A stretch of DNA of 39,878 bases. Source: Ruminococcus sp. GTDB lineage: Bacteria > Bacillota > Clostridia > Oscillospirales > Ruminococcaceae. This document shows, piece by piece, positions 8,908 through 17,063 of this stretch (position 1 is the stretch's first letter; each line of letters opens with the position of its first letter). Position numbers and translations under genes: made by a program. The DNA lies in contig JAFRXL010000019.1 of assembly GCA_017441505.1 (NCBI GenBank), forward strand, positions 1 to 39,878. The letters are read 5' to 3'. The notes beneath the pieces are model-generated. The model worked only from the letters and a program-made list of their open reading frames with translations. It was not told the origin of the DNA and did not search any database.

Positions 8908-9274
8908 AATACCATTTCCATACCGGAAGATTTCTTACTACACCGAATATGAGCATTATCACTATCGAAACTACCTCTACAGTTTTTATGATTTTTTCAC
9001 CTTTGTCAAACAGCCAGAGTACTGCACAAATCCCCCATAGCGGCATTAAGCAGAATACTATCGGATTCCAGTGGAAAGCTTCAGAAAAATTGAGCTTCAA
9101 AAGACTCCTGCACATTCTTGTCGCACCGCATCCTGGACAGAGCAGATGTCCGTGAGTGAACTTTTTTATGGGACAAGGTATTGAAAATTCTGTAGTAAAA
9201 ACGAGGATAAAATAAAATATACCTGCTGCGATTAATTGCAGCAGGTCTTTTAGTTTGCGATGATTAATTTTCAT
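8906..9274 (-). CDS. DUF2752 membrane protein
   Basis: Small integral membrane protein, 122 aa, with three hydrophobic segments (about 11-28, 70-90 and 97-113). It carries the DUF2752 signature CPGCGATR (46-53) after a PCPIKKFTHGH segment. The biochemical role of the family is not established; the paired cysteines suggest metal binding or redox chemistry (inference). Its ATG overlaps the stop of the upstream DUF4234 gene by one base (TAATG), so the two are translationally coupled. That pairing suggests they act together in the membrane. Confidence 0.88.
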   Translation of the reverse strand: MKINHRKLKDLLQLIAAGIFYFILVFTTEFSIPCPIKKFTHGHLLCPGCGATRMCRSLLKLNFSEAFHWNPIVFCLMPLWGICAVLWLFDKGEKIIKTVEVVSIVIMLIFGVVRNLPVWKWY

Positions 9275-9738
9275 TATAATGAATTGAGTTCATCTTGCAT
9301 AAGTGCAAGACCAACAATTGTTAATCCAAAAATTGAAAGCAAAAGATAGAGTGCACCGAATTTTTCAGGAAGTCCTCTCATTCTTCTTGCATTGTTGAGT
9401 TTTTCGCCCTGTTTATAGTTCCAGTAAAGTGAGTAAATTCCGCAAGTGATGAATGACAATAATATTACCATACCACCGGATGTTGCATTTGTTTCACCGG
9501 CAACAGCATTAGTATCATCATTCAAACGTACTATCCATATCAACCCATAGATACCGCAAGTAATAATAGTCAGTATTATACAAGTTGCGATTGAACGTTT
9601 TTCTACTGATGATCCGAAGCCTACCCCAGCTCCGTAACTGCTATAGTTGTTTGCCTGTGAATTTGCGTCTGTGTTTGATGCACCGCAATTCGGACAATAC
9701 TGTCCATAATAATCGGCACCGCATTTTGTACATTTCAT
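9274..9738 (-). CDS. Zinc-ribbon DUF4234 membrane protein
   Basis: The N-terminal zinc ribbon has C3-x2-C6 and C15-x2-C18 (KCTKCG...YCPNCG). A low-complexity Asn/Ser/Gly linker follows, then three hydrophobic segments (about 50-70, 88-108 and 128-147). The repeated ITCGIYGLIWI / ITCGIYSLYWNY signature and the basic NNARRMRGLP loop are typical of DUF4234. Function is unknown. The gene is first of a two-gene unit with the DUF2752 gene. GGGGG lies about 10 bp before ATG 9738. Confidence 0.88.
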   Translation of the reverse strand: MKCTKCGADYYGQYCPNCGASNTDANSQANNYSSYGAGVGFGSSVEKRSIATCIILTIITCGIYGLIWIVRLNDDTNAVAGETNATSGGMVILLSFITCGIYSLYWNYKQGEKLNNARRMRGLPEKFGALYLLLSIFGLTIVGLALMQDELNSL

Positions 9739-9773
9739 GGTTAATTACCCCCAATTAAAATTTTGATGTAATT

Positions 9774-9802
9774 ATTATATCACGTTTATGTTCACTTTTC
9801 AA
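9774..9802 (-). promoter_or_regulatory. Promoter of the DUF4234-DUF2752 pair
   Basis: Minus strand TTGAAA (9802-9797), a 17-bp spacer, TATAAT (9779-9774). On the plus strand, a separate TATAAT at 9821-9826 without a good -35 may serve the lipoprotein gene at 9871. Confidence 0.72.
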
Positions 9803-9870
9803 TATCTTACAGAAAAATTTTATAATATTTTTTTGGAATAGGAATATATTATTTTAATGAGGTGATGTAT

Positions 9871-11022
9871 ATGAAAAAACTATTGATACTGCTGCTTGCA
9901 CCCTGTCTTTTTTCGTGCGGGACGCTGAACAGCTCGTCCGGACTGAATGACGCAGAAGCTCCGACAGCCTATATACAGGAAGAAGGACAGCTCTGGCTGG
10001 ACTCAGTCCCCAAAAGCAAATATATCAACTTTAAAAATCAGGTCGGCAGGTGGTACCCATATATGCAGTACGAAAACTATATGACCGGAAAGACTGCCGA
10101 TGAATTCAGACAGTCGGTGAGGGAGATGTTCACTTCTGCCGCAAATGAGGGAGTTAACACAGTGTATCTCCACGCACACCCAAATGGCGACGCTTACTAT
10201 AACTCGGAGCTTTTCCCAAAAGGAAGTCTGCTTGACGGCGACTATGACCCTCTTGCTATAATGACCGAAGAGGCTCATAAACTCGGACTTTCAGTCCATG
10301 CGTGGATAAATCCGCTCCGACTTCAGACCGTCGAGCAGATGAATTCCGTACCGGAAAGCTACATTACTAAACAATGGGTCACGTCCGGAGCTCCCTATGT
10401 GAAAGAGGTCAGCGGACGCTGGTATCTTGACCCTGCTTATGATGAGGTCACACAGCTTATCACGGACTGCGTGAAGGAGATACTCAATAACTACGCCGTT
10501 GACGGAGTTCACATTGATGACTATTTCTACCCGACGACTGACCCTGAGTTTGACCGTGAGGCTTTTGAAGCGTCCGGAAGCAGTGACCTCAGTAAATGGA
10601 GAATGGACAATTGCACTCGTTTTGTCAAGGCGATTTATGACACTGTAAAAGCTAAGGATAAGGAGCTTGTTTTCGGGATAAGTCCGCAGGGGAGCATCTC
10701 CGGCAACTATTTAAATCAGTTTGCAGACGTAAAGCTCTGGGCTGGTAAAAGCGGTTACTGCGACTATATTGTGCCGCAGATATACTATGGTTTCAAGAAT
10801 ACTTGCTGTCCGTTTGAAGCTACTCTTGCGGAGTGGGAGAAGATACGTGGGGACAGCGAAGTGGCTCTTATAATCGGTCTTGCAGGATATAAGACGGGTA
10901 AAGAGGATAAATGGGCTGGGGCTGCCGGAGAAAATGAGTGGATAGACGATCCGGATATTATTGAGAAGCAGATAGAGGCAGTGAAGAAGTCGAAAGCAAA
11001 TGGATATGCTATATATTATTAA
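9871..11022 (+). CDS. GHL10/DUF187-type glycoside hydrolase-like lipoprotein
   Basis: Secreted lipoprotein of 383 aa. The signal peptide ends in the lipobox LFSC (lipidated Cys16). The body matches the GHL10 (family 10 glycosylhydrolase-like, DUF187) TIM barrel: EMFTSAANEGVNTVYLHAHPNGDA, GLSVHAWINPLR, DGVHIDDYFYP, and FGISPQGS...YCDYIVPQIYYGF. The acidic pair in HIDDYFYP sits where catalytic acids are found in related barrels (inference). Members are thought to act on cell-wall or other glycans; the substrate here is unknown. Alternative start ATG 9865 exists, but GAGGTG at 9859-9864 is best placed for ATG 9871. Confidence 0.88.
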   Translation: MKKLLILLLAPCLFSCGTLNSSSGLNDAEAPTAYIQEEGQLWLDSVPKSKYINFKNQVGRWYPYMQYENYMTGKTADEFRQSVREMFTSAANEGVNTVYLHAHPNGDAYYNSELFPKGSLLDGDYDPLAIMTEEAHKLGLSVHAWINPLRLQTVEQMNSVPESYITKQWVTSGAPYVKEVSGRWYLDPAYDEVTQLITDCVKEILNNYAVDGVHIDDYFYPTTDPEFDREAFEASGSSDLSKWRMDNCTRFVKAIYDTVKAKDKELVFGISPQGSISGNYLNQFADVKLWAGKSGYCDYIVPQIYYGFKNTCCPFEATLAEWEKIRGDSEVALIIGLAGYKTGKEDKWAGAAGENEWIDDPDIIEKQIEAVKKSKANGYAIYY

Positions 11023-11042
11023 ATAAAAAAGAAAAATAAAAA

Positions 11043-11278
11043 CCGGCGAAGCCGGCATAATGAGAGTCCAGAGAGAGGTTCTCTCTCTGGCGGGAAGGTG
11101 TGCGAGGTTACCCCTACCAGCGGTAGGGGATGTCAGCTTGCTGACAGGGGTGGCTGGACCCGATTAGGGTGGGCAGAGCTCTTCCTAAAAAGTAGTAAAA
11201 ACAGCGTAGCGAGTTTTTACGAACCGTCCGCATTGCTTTTCTCGGCTTGACCGACGAAAAAATTATGCCGGCTTCGTC
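11043..11278. repeat. 230-bp multi-hairpin element with 15-bp terminal inverted repeats
   Basis: This fills most of the gene-free stretch 11023-11371. CGAAGCCGGCATAAT (11047-11061) is the exact reverse complement of ATTATGCCGGCTTCG (11262-11276). Inside are five perfect hairpins: CCGGC-GAA-GCCGG (11043-11055, overlapping the left arm), a 10-bp stem (11068-11077 with 11081-11090), an 8-bp stem (11111-11118 with 11122-11129), a 6-bp stem (11131-11136 with 11141-11146) and an 8-bp stem (11195-11202 with 11213-11220). A TCGG-CTTGA-CCGA hairpin lies at 11242-11254. No ORF or T-run terminator fits. It could be a MITE-like repeat or a structured RNA; the sequence alone does not separate these. Confidence 0.7.
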
Positions 11279-11306
11279 ACTTTTTAGTTGCTATTGTATA
11301 TTACTC

Positions 11307-11335
11307 TTGACATATCTATAAATATATTATATAAT
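11307..11335 (+). promoter_or_regulatory. Promoter of the dockerin-protein gene
   Basis: TTGACA (11307-11312), a 17-bp spacer, TATAAT (11330-11335), all consensus. It begins about 30 bp after the hairpin element ends. Confidence 0.85.
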
Positions 11336-11371
11336 ATTTATAATATATTTATTGTAGAAAGGGTGGATACT

Positions 11372-13282
11372 ATGTTAAAAAAACTATTTGCTGTTGCCGC
11401 TGCATCTGCATTGGCTGTTCAGTCATTACCGTCAGTGACCTCATATGCTGCTGATGCGTCAAGCAAAGACGTTGACGCTTTGCAGTACACCTATGAGATA
11501 TATCCTCTCATGGCTCCGTTTAACGAGTATTTCTTTGTCAAAACTGATAACCCGAATCCGGAGTCGTTCCGCTTTTCCGATAAGGACTCGCCATATTCCG
11601 AGACTTCGGTCATCTATAATGACGACTCTTCCTATGCCGATGTTGAGTATGAGGACACTAAAATGCATCGGGTGAACGGCGGATATATCTTCAAAAGTTT
11701 CACTACTGACGGCGGTGAACTTACCTTACAAGTCCACGAGGACATCACAAGAGCAGAGTTCAACACAGCTGTATATGGTACTCCAAATCCGGAGTTCACA
11801 GGCTATTCCCCTTATCACGGTATGCCTGTTGGTTCGTATGACAAGCATTATGAGGGCTCTTCAAGCTATTCGATAGTTGGTTATTATAAATGGGTGGATA
11901 CCGATATAAAATTCAATCTGCCGGAGCTTTGTGATGACTGCGATTACCTTATAAATAAGTATTCTTCCGGTGAGGATTTCTTTGCGGATATGGATGCTGT
12001 GCAAAGCGGCTTTTCTAAGGACTGCCTTTACAGCGGCTCTTACATCCGTGGCGAGATATACCGCTCCTCAGATAAGGAGTGGAGACTGTATACTTCTCCT
12101 CATGTAGACCAGATATTCTATATTTACAGTCCATACAGCCGCAGGGATAATAAGTCACTGTTTGCTTCTGCACTATATCCGTTCAGATATGACTCGCTTG
12201 GTTTCCCGGGAATGATGGGCAAAATTTCAAAGAGACTCAACGCTGATTCATCCTATGAGTGGAGCAGTTCAAGTCACGCTCATATACAGGTGACTTATAA
12301 CGGTGAGACCAAAACTTATGGCGGAGCAGGAAATGGTGAAGGTCAGGGCATATCTGAGGACAAGCTCACTCATGTTTTCACTTTCGGTGATAACGATGAA
12401 TCAATTACACTGAGCGATGCAAGAGCTATACTCGATGAGTACGCTGCGGTCGAAATGGATGACGATATTCCTCGTGAGGGTCAGCTGACTTGGAAGGATA
12501 TTTATGATACTGTCGGCGACGGTGCATGGGTCGACATGGGCGGCGGCAGATACGATTACCTCTATCAGCGTGATGATAAAGCAAGCTTCACCTGCGAAGA
12601 ATGGGGAGTTGGTCACAATATCTATTGGGGCGGCAGTCTCGGCTACGGCTCGGATATGTGGATAGACGGAAGATATGTCAGCAAGTATGAGAGCATGGTC
12701 AAGGGAGCAGCTTTCGCTGACCACCCTCAAAGTGCTATTTTACTGCCAGAAGCTGTTGTTCCTGAGATAGTTTCTTATGAACGGAAATGGGACAGCTCCA
12801 CCGGAAAATATATTTATACTTCCGCTGAAATTGCAGAAAAGACCGTTAAAAATGTCGTTTACCGCTACGACTCCACTGAGCAGCTCTGGAAAGCAACTAT
12901 CAACTGGGGCGAATACGGCAATTCTATGTCCACTTTCAAAACTCTTACCGACACTGGTATAATCGATGAAAAATACTATGATATGCTCACTCTCACTCAG
13001 GAAGAGGCTGAGGCGATAGTTAATAACGGAAAGTCCTCGGCGGCTCCAGAAAGCGGATTCATCTTTGACGGCACTGCTCCTAACGGTACTCCGTTTATAC
13101 GTGGTGACGTAAATGATGACGGTTATGTAAATATCGCTGATGTTGTTACACTCCAGAAGTACCTCCTTGCTTCCGGTCAGCTTGCTAATGTGCGTAACGC
13201 TAACCTTTGTGAGGATAAACTTATCGATTCCTTCGACCTTGTTTTGCTTAGGAAGATGCTTTTACAGAAAGAAAATAAGTGA
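11372..13282 (+). CDS. Secreted dockerin protein with unrecognised 550-aa module
   Basis: Probable cellulosome component, 636 aa. The start is ATG 11372, preceded by GAAAGGGTGG; it opens a clear signal peptide (LKKLFAVAAASALAVQS...TSYAADA). Residues of about 30-565 match no glycoside hydrolase or binding family I can name. They are Tyr/Asp/Ser-rich, with clustered aromatics such as HNIYWGGSLGYGSDMW and DGAWVDMGGGRYDYLYQ. The C-terminus is a type I dockerin (about 575-632) with two Ca-binding loops, GDVNDDGYVNIADVVTLQKYL and NLCEDKLIDSFDLVLLRKML. The first loop is canonical; the second is slightly degenerate (CEDKLIDSFD). The unknown region may be an enzyme, an adhesin or a protease inhibitor; I cannot choose. 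Confidence 0.88.
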   Translation: MLKKLFAVAAASALAVQSLPSVTSYAADASSKDVDALQYTYEIYPLMAPFNEYFFVKTDNPNPESFRFSDKDSPYSETSVIYNDDSSYADVEYEDTKMHRVNGGYIFKSFTTDGGELTLQVHEDITRAEFNTAVYGTPNPEFTGYSPYHGMPVGSYDKHYEGSSSYSIVGYYKWVDTDIKFNLPELCDDCDYLINKYSSGEDFFADMDAVQSGFSKDCLYSGSYIRGEIYRSSDKEWRLYTSPHVDQIFYIYSPYSRRDNKSLFASALYPFRYDSLGFPGMMGKISKRLNADSSYEWSSSSHAHIQVTYNGETKTYGGAGNGEGQGISEDKLTHVFTFGDNDESITLSDARAILDEYAAVEMDDDIPREGQLTWKDIYDTVGDGAWVDMGGGRYDYLYQRDDKASFTCEEWGVGHNIYWGGSLGYGSDMWIDGRYVSKYESMVKGAAFADHPQSAILLPEAVVPEIVSYERKWDSSTGKYIYTSAEIAEKTVKNVVYRYDSTEQLWKATINWGEYGNSMSTFKTLTDTGIIDEKYYDMLTLTQEEAEAIVNNGKSSAAPESGFIFDGTAPNGTPFIRGDVNDDGYVNIADVVTLQKYLLASGQLANVRNANLCEDKLIDSFDLVLLRKMLLQKENK

Positions 13283-13361
13283 AAGAGAACTGTTCTTAAA
13301 AATGTCCAGCTTTACTTTAACGTGTAAGTCTTATTTATATCAATTTTTAAGGAGCAATATA

Positions 13362-13889
13362 ATGAAAAATCTTTTTGTAATTGATCTGCACGATTATGAG
13401 GATAATTACTCCGTCTACAGACGTCCCTCGGCAAGAGGGATAATCATTAAAAATAATAAGATCGCTCTTGTATACAGCACTAAGGAAAAATACTACAAAT
13501 TTCCCGGAGGCGGTATAAAAGGTGACGAAGATATGAGAGCTGCTCTTATAAGAGAGGTCAGGGAAGAAGTCGGACTTAACGTTATCCCTGATAGTATCAA
13601 AGAGTTCGGCAGCGTTTTGCGTCGTCAGAAAAGTGACCTTTCTCCAGATACCATTTTTGAACAGGAAAACTTCTATTTTCTGTGCCAGACTGATACTCAG
13701 ATGCTCGGTCAGGAGCTTGATGACTATGAGAAAGATGCCGGTTTTTCACTGAGGATAGTCGATATTGATGAGGCTATCAAGGTCAATGATGAGTACCATA
13801 GCTCCGATAAATTCAACGAGATCATGATAAAACGTGAGCTGAAGGTGCTTCGGATCGTTAAGGAGAGGTTGATGCGGTTGGATAAGTAA
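13362..13889 (+). CDS. Nudix hydrolase
   Basis: Hydrolyses a nucleoside diphosphate linked to another moiety (substrate not predictable), 175 aa. The Nudix box is complete: G-x5-E-x7-REVREEVGL within GGGIKGDEDMRAALIREVREEVG (about residues 46-69). The Mg-binding glutamates of REVREE are present. ATG 13362 is chosen because AAGGAG (13349-13354) sits 7 bp upstream; an upstream open frame overlapping the dockerin gene has no such site. No separate promoter is obvious, so co-transcription with the dockerin gene is possible but not required functionally. Confidence 0.93.
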   Translation: MKNLFVIDLHDYEDNYSVYRRPSARGIIIKNNKIALVYSTKEKYYKFPGGGIKGDEDMRAALIREVREEVGLNVIPDSIKEFGSVLRRQKSDLSPDTIFEQENFYFLCQTDTQMLGQELDDYEKDAGFSLRIVDIDEAIKVNDEYHSSDKFNEIMIKRELKVLRIVKERLMRLDK

Positions 13890-13909
13890 AATGAATTGTT
13901 TGAAATGAA

Positions 13910-13942
13910 AAAGGACTTTCCGTGGCGGAAAGTCCTTTCTTT
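13910..13942. terminator. Bidirectional terminator between Nudix and DUF4097 genes
   Basis: A 13-bp perfect stem, AAAGGACTTTCCG (13910-13922) with CGGAAAGTCCTTT (13926-13938), loop TGG. It is flanked by A-rich sequence on the left and TCTTTG on the right, between convergent genes. Confidence 0.85.
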
Positions 13943-13957
13943 GTAATGTTAGAATAA

Positions 13958-14686
13958 TCAGTTGTTGTAGGAAATGCTGAATTTACCGATTCCTTTGTCA
14001 ACTTTGAGGGAATATTTGCTATTAGCTCCCTTGAAGTCGCTTTCTGGGTTTGTAAGATCAATATCAACATTGCCAATACCGCATTTAATGTCTATATCAC
14101 CGTTTACAGTACCATCAAAATTAAATTCTCCTACTCCGAAGTCTGCATCAAGACCGCCGGTAATGCTGTCGGAGATATCTATAGAACCAGCTCCTCCGTT
14201 TATGTTCAAGATGTCATCAGCTTCTATATTTTTGATGTCAAGTTCACCGGCACCGCAATCTATATCGATAGTGCTAATGCTAAGATCTTCGATTGTTGTA
14301 TCACCTGCACCGAGGTCAAGATCAAGCTTTTCATAATCCTTTGAAGGGACTTTTATAGTAACACTTGTTTTTGCGTTCTTTGGGGCTACTGTACCTGCCT
14401 TAGTATTAAAATCTACAATAAGTACACCGTTTTTGATCTCAGATTTGAATGTATCAGGTACATCTTTTGCATCTACTGTGACTTTATTATCACTGCTTGG
14501 AATGATCTTGAGCTCTCCCCAGTCGATGTCTGCATCGATTTCAGTGAAGCTTTTGTCGGTAAATGAGCGATTGAAGTCATCCAATTTTGCTTCTTTAACG
14601 TTAACATTTACACAGCTTGTGAGTGCAGTTGCTGCTGCAATTGCGGTTGCACCGCAGAGTGCTGCTTTGAGTACTTTTGAGAACAT
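13958..14686 (-). CDS. DUF4097-family lipoprotein
   Basis: Exported lipoprotein of 242 aa. The signal peptide ends with lipobox ALTSC (lipidated Cys25). The rest is a right-handed beta-helix-like repeat typical of DUF4097: successive short repeats such as LDLDLGAGDTTIEDLS, IDIDCGAGELDIKNI, LNINGGAGSIDIS, LDADFGVGEFNFDG and IDIKCGIGNVDID. Molecular role is unknown for the family; some members lie beside stress-response or PspC genes. GGAGGGG precedes ATG 14686. It is divergent from the two-component system, and whether it is a target of that system cannot be told from the sequence. Confidence 0.85.
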   Translation of the reverse strand: MFSKVLKAALCGATAIAAATALTSCVNVNVKEAKLDDFNRSFTDKSFTEIDADIDWGELKIIPSSDNKVTVDAKDVPDTFKSEIKNGVLIVDFNTKAGTVAPKNAKTSVTIKVPSKDYEKLDLDLGAGDTTIEDLSISTIDIDCGAGELDIKNIEADDILNINGGAGSIDISDSITGGLDADFGVGEFNFDGTVNGDIDIKCGIGNVDIDLTNPESDFKGANSKYSLKVDKGIGKFSISYNN

Positions 14687-14759
14687 GAAAGTTCCCCTCC
14701 ATTCTTAAAAATTTTAGAAAATATTATAATATATGTAAGAGGCAACAGTGCCTTATTAC

Positions 14760-14772
14760 CAACAATTTGTTG
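14760..14772. promoter_or_regulatory. Palindrome in the lipoprotein/two-component intergenic region
   Basis: CAACAA-T-TTGTTG is a perfect 6-bp-arm palindrome between the divergent genes. It could be an operator; no matching family site is known to me, and it does not resemble the LytTR repeats. Confidence 0.3.
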
Positions 14773-14812
14773 TATACAGGTAGTATATTTTTGCGTTTTT
14801 TCAAAAGAAACG

Positions 14813-14841
14813 TTGAAAAATTTTTTCTTTTATGTTATAAT
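14813..14841 (+). promoter_or_regulatory. Promoter of the two-component operon
   Basis: TTGAAA (14813-14818), a 17-bp spacer, TATAAT (14836-14841). No ACCGTT-type half-site is seen upstream of its -35, so self-activation is not evident. Confidence 0.75.
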
Positions 14842-14879
14842 ATAATAAAGCAGTAGCTATTACAAAGGATGTGGTATAA

Positions 14880-15584
14880 TTGGGATTAAAAGCCGCAATA
14901 TGTGATGACGAAAAAACTATCAGAGATGAATTGACCAAAACGCTCACAGAAATAAAAAAAGATATTTCTATTGAAGAATTTTCTTCTGGTGAAGAACTCC
15001 TCAGTTCTATTGAGCATTATGATGTCATCTTCCTTGACGTTGAAATGCAGGGAATAGACGGTATGGAAACAGCTAAACGGATAAGACGTAAAGATGTCAA
15101 GAGTTACGTTGTATTTCTTACCGGTCATATGGAATTCATACAGGATGCTTTTAAAGTAAGGGCATTCAGGTATCTGAATAAACCTATAAATGTAAAAGAC
15201 CTGAGCGAAACTATCAGTGATATTGAAGATGAGATACAGGATAATGCACAGTTCATATTTAAAAGCAATGGTGGACTTGTTTCACTGAAATATGAAGATG
15301 TTGTATGCGTAGAAGCATTTGGAGACGGAATTTACGTGTATACAAAGGATATGATCTACACAAGTCCGATGTCATTAAAGAAATGTATTGATGAACTTGG
15401 TGAAAAACAGTTCATACAAGTACATAAATCTTATGTAGTCGCCTACAGACATATTAAAGCTGTTAACAAAACATTTGTTGACATGAATTATATAAAGGAA
15501 ACTGTGCCGGTATCACGAAGGAAGTATCAGTCATTAAAGAACAGTTACTATGAATATGTCCATGAAAATGCTAAATATGTTTGA
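14880..15584 (+). CDS. LytTR-family response regulator (AgrA-like)
   Basis: DNA-binding response regulator, 234 aa. The receiver domain (about 4-120) has the acidic pair DD (9-10), the phospho-acceptor D53 in FLDVEMQG and the conserved Lys in LNKP. The LytTR DNA-binding domain (about 130-230) shows FIFKSNGGLVSLKYEDVVCVEA, FIQVHKSYVVAYRHI and VPVSRRKYQ, characteristic of AgrA, VirR and ComE. The start is TTG 14880, with AAAGGATGTGG upstream; no ATG exists before the receiver domain. The histidine kinase gene follows within 10 bp. LytTR-type repeats upstream of the PKS-NRPS operon and the peptide ORF make these its likely targets (inference). Confidence 0.93.
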   Translation: MGLKAAICDDEKTIRDELTKTLTEIKKDISIEEFSSGEELLSSIEHYDVIFLDVEMQGIDGMETAKRIRRKDVKSYVVFLTGHMEFIQDAFKVRAFRYLNKPINVKDLSETISDIEDEIQDNAQFIFKSNGGLVSLKYEDVVCVEAFGDGIYVYTKDMIYTSPMSLKKCIDELGEKQFIQVHKSYVVAYRHIKAVNKTFVDMNYIKETVPVSRRKYQSLKNSYYEYVHENAKYV

Positions 15585-15593
15585 GGTGTGTAC

Positions 15594-16880
15594 ATGAAGG
15601 AATTGTTTTTTAATGAAATGTCATTTGCTATTGAGTTCCTAAAGCTTATGCCGATGCTGTTTTTGTTCTTCGGACTTCAATGTGTTCCGAAGAAAAATGT
15701 GTTATGGATAACAATTAGTTCAATTGTTGTACTTACCATTTTATTTTTGGCAGCACCTATGGCTCCTTCAACAGCTATAACAGCTGTTATATTCGGATGT
15801 GCTTTTGCAATGCTTGAAAAGAAAAAAAATATTTTTATTGCTTTGCTCATCTACATATACATAAGCTTGCTTGACATGATATTCAATGGATTTATAATGT
15901 ATTTCTGTGGACTCGATACCAGCGATGTTCAGAATGGAACATGGCTTTTCCAATTAGTGAATATTCCGTCACTTGTTGTGATCGCATTGATGATCCTGAT
16001 AAAGCGATTACGCTGGAGGTCACTCAAATACACATTATCAGCTGACTATATGATAGTGCTGATAGCAGGTGGTTTGGCAATATCATTCTATATTACTTCG
16101 ATACAGCTCATTGCTTTTTCAGACGAAAAAGTTGAAGATACCAAATCAATAGCCTTAGCACTTGGAATATGCAGTCTTATATTTATTTTTATTATCATGA
16201 TGCTTATGGGAAGCAAAGCACAGAATGAATCCCTTAAAAAAGAAAACGGTACGGTAAAGCAGATGTCATCTGCACTTGAAGAATACTATCTCATGCTCCT
16301 CAAAAAAGAGGAGGAGACAAAAGCTTTCCGTCATGATATAAAAGGACATCTTTACTGTATGAACGCTCTTTTTGCAGAGGGCAAATACGATGAATGTAAA
16401 GAGTATCTTGCTGATCTTTCAAAGGGAATAGAGAAAATAAAAAGCAGTGCTGATACAGGCAATGACCTTATGAACGCCATAATAAATGACCTTTCAGGTA
16501 AATATCCGGCAGAAGTAAAGATAAAAGGACATATGCCGTCAAAACTTTCAGTACCATCGTATGATCTTTGTACCATATTTTTCAATGTTTTGAAAAATGC
16601 TTTTGAAGGAGCTGAAAAAGCTGGCAACAAAAACATTGATGTTTTGATAAAAACACTTGGGACAAATTTGATCGTAGAAGTTACTAATAGTTCGTTTGAA
16701 GTTCCTAAACACAATGGAAAATGCTATCTTTCCTGTAAAAAAGAAAAGGGACATGGTTATGGGATAGCTAATGTCAGGGAGTGCCTTGATAAAATCGGAG
16801 GAGAATTCCGTCTTCGCTTTGAAAATGGTTTAGCGGATGCTGAAATATTCATCCCTGATGCTATTAGTGTTGAAATATGA
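15594..16880 (+). CDS. GHKL-type sensor histidine kinase (AgrC-like)
   Basis: Membrane sensor kinase of 428 aa. About six hydrophobic helices fill residues 10-205, as in peptide-pheromone receptors. A coiled-coil linker leads to the phospho-acceptor His in KAFRHDIKGHL (H247). The C-terminal GHKL ATPase has the N-box IFFNVLKNAFEGAEKA and the G-box GHGYGIANVRECL. ATG 15594 is preferred over GTG 15588, because GAGG at 15583-15586 is correctly spaced from ATG; that site overlaps the regulator stop, indicating coupled translation. Partner of the adjacent LytTR regulator. No agrB-like maturation gene is in the window, so the ligand is unproven. Confidence 0.92.
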   Translation: MKELFFNEMSFAIEFLKLMPMLFLFFGLQCVPKKNVLWITISSIVVLTILFLAAPMAPSTAITAVIFGCAFAMLEKKKNIFIALLIYIYISLLDMIFNGFIMYFCGLDTSDVQNGTWLFQLVNIPSLVVIALMILIKRLRWRSLKYTLSADYMIVLIAGGLAISFYITSIQLIAFSDEKVEDTKSIALALGICSLIFIFIIMMLMGSKAQNESLKKENGTVKQMSSALEEYYLMLLKKEEETKAFRHDIKGHLYCMNALFAEGKYDECKEYLADLSKGIEKIKSSADTGNDLMNAIINDLSGKYPAEVKIKGHMPSKLSVPSYDLCTIFFNVLKNAFEGAEKAGNKNIDVLIKTLGTNLIVEVTNSSFEVPKHNGKCYLSCKKEKGHGYGIANVRECLDKIGGEFRLRFENGLADAEIFIPDAISVEI

Positions 16881-16893
16881 GTTTAGATCAATC

Positions 16894-16926
16894 AGAAGCT
16901 GGCATTGATGCTGGCTTCTATTTTTT
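16894..16926 (+). terminator. Terminator of the two-component operon
   Basis: The imperfect hairpin GAAGC...GCTTC with inner CAT/ATG pairing (16894-16919) is followed by ATTTTTTAC. It starts 14 bp after the kinase stop codon. Confidence 0.75.
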
Positions 16927-16984
16927 ACGTTTATTAATGAAAATTTAAAAATACAAGCATTTTATTGCGTGTTCTGAATATGGC

Positions 16985-17032
16985 TTATCTTTTGAAAAGA
17001 CGCCATAGCCAGTTGGTTAGTGAACCTATCAT
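16985..17032 (-). CDS. Putative 15-aa signalling or leader peptide
   Basis: A short ORF encodes MIGSLTNWLWRLFKR then TAA. It is supported by a full AGGAGGT ribosome site 6 bp before ATG 17032. A promoter on the same strand (TTGATT-N17-TAGTAT, 17092-17064) sits about 30 bp upstream, with a LytTR-like half-site ending 7 bp before that promoter's -35. The peptide is cationic (2 Arg, 1 Lys), Trp/Leu-rich and could form a short amphipathic helix. There is no Cys, so an AgrD-type thiolactone is excluded; a lactone or linear peptide remains possible. The frame extends upstream to an in-frame ATG 11 codons earlier and a GTG at 17173, but neither has a ribosome site. No family is recognised; translation is unproven. 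Position between the LytTR/GHKL pair and the PKS-NRPS promoter suggests a pheromone or membrane-active peptide. Confidence 0.55.
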   Translation of the reverse strand: MIGSLTNWLWRLFKR

Positions 17033-17063
17033 AGCTATACCTCCTCTTTTTATTTTCCTATTC

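Noticed and set aside
8004-8921. Long minus-strand frame (305 codons) opposite the coiled-coil membrane protein
   Set aside because: Its residues are a mirror of the Lys/Glu-rich plus-strand gene (Phe/Leu/Ser runs), it lacks a ribosome site, and it runs through the bidirectional terminator.
13140-13361. Upstream extension of the Nudix frame overlapping the dockerin gene
   Set aside because: The extension reads in a different frame over a well-supported dockerin; AAGGAG just before ATG 13362 and the Nudix family length support the short form.
16985-17032. AgrD-type thiolactone precursor
   Set aside because: The peptide is only 15 aa, has no Cys and no AgrB-like protease is encoded nearby; it is reported as a peptide of unknown type instead.
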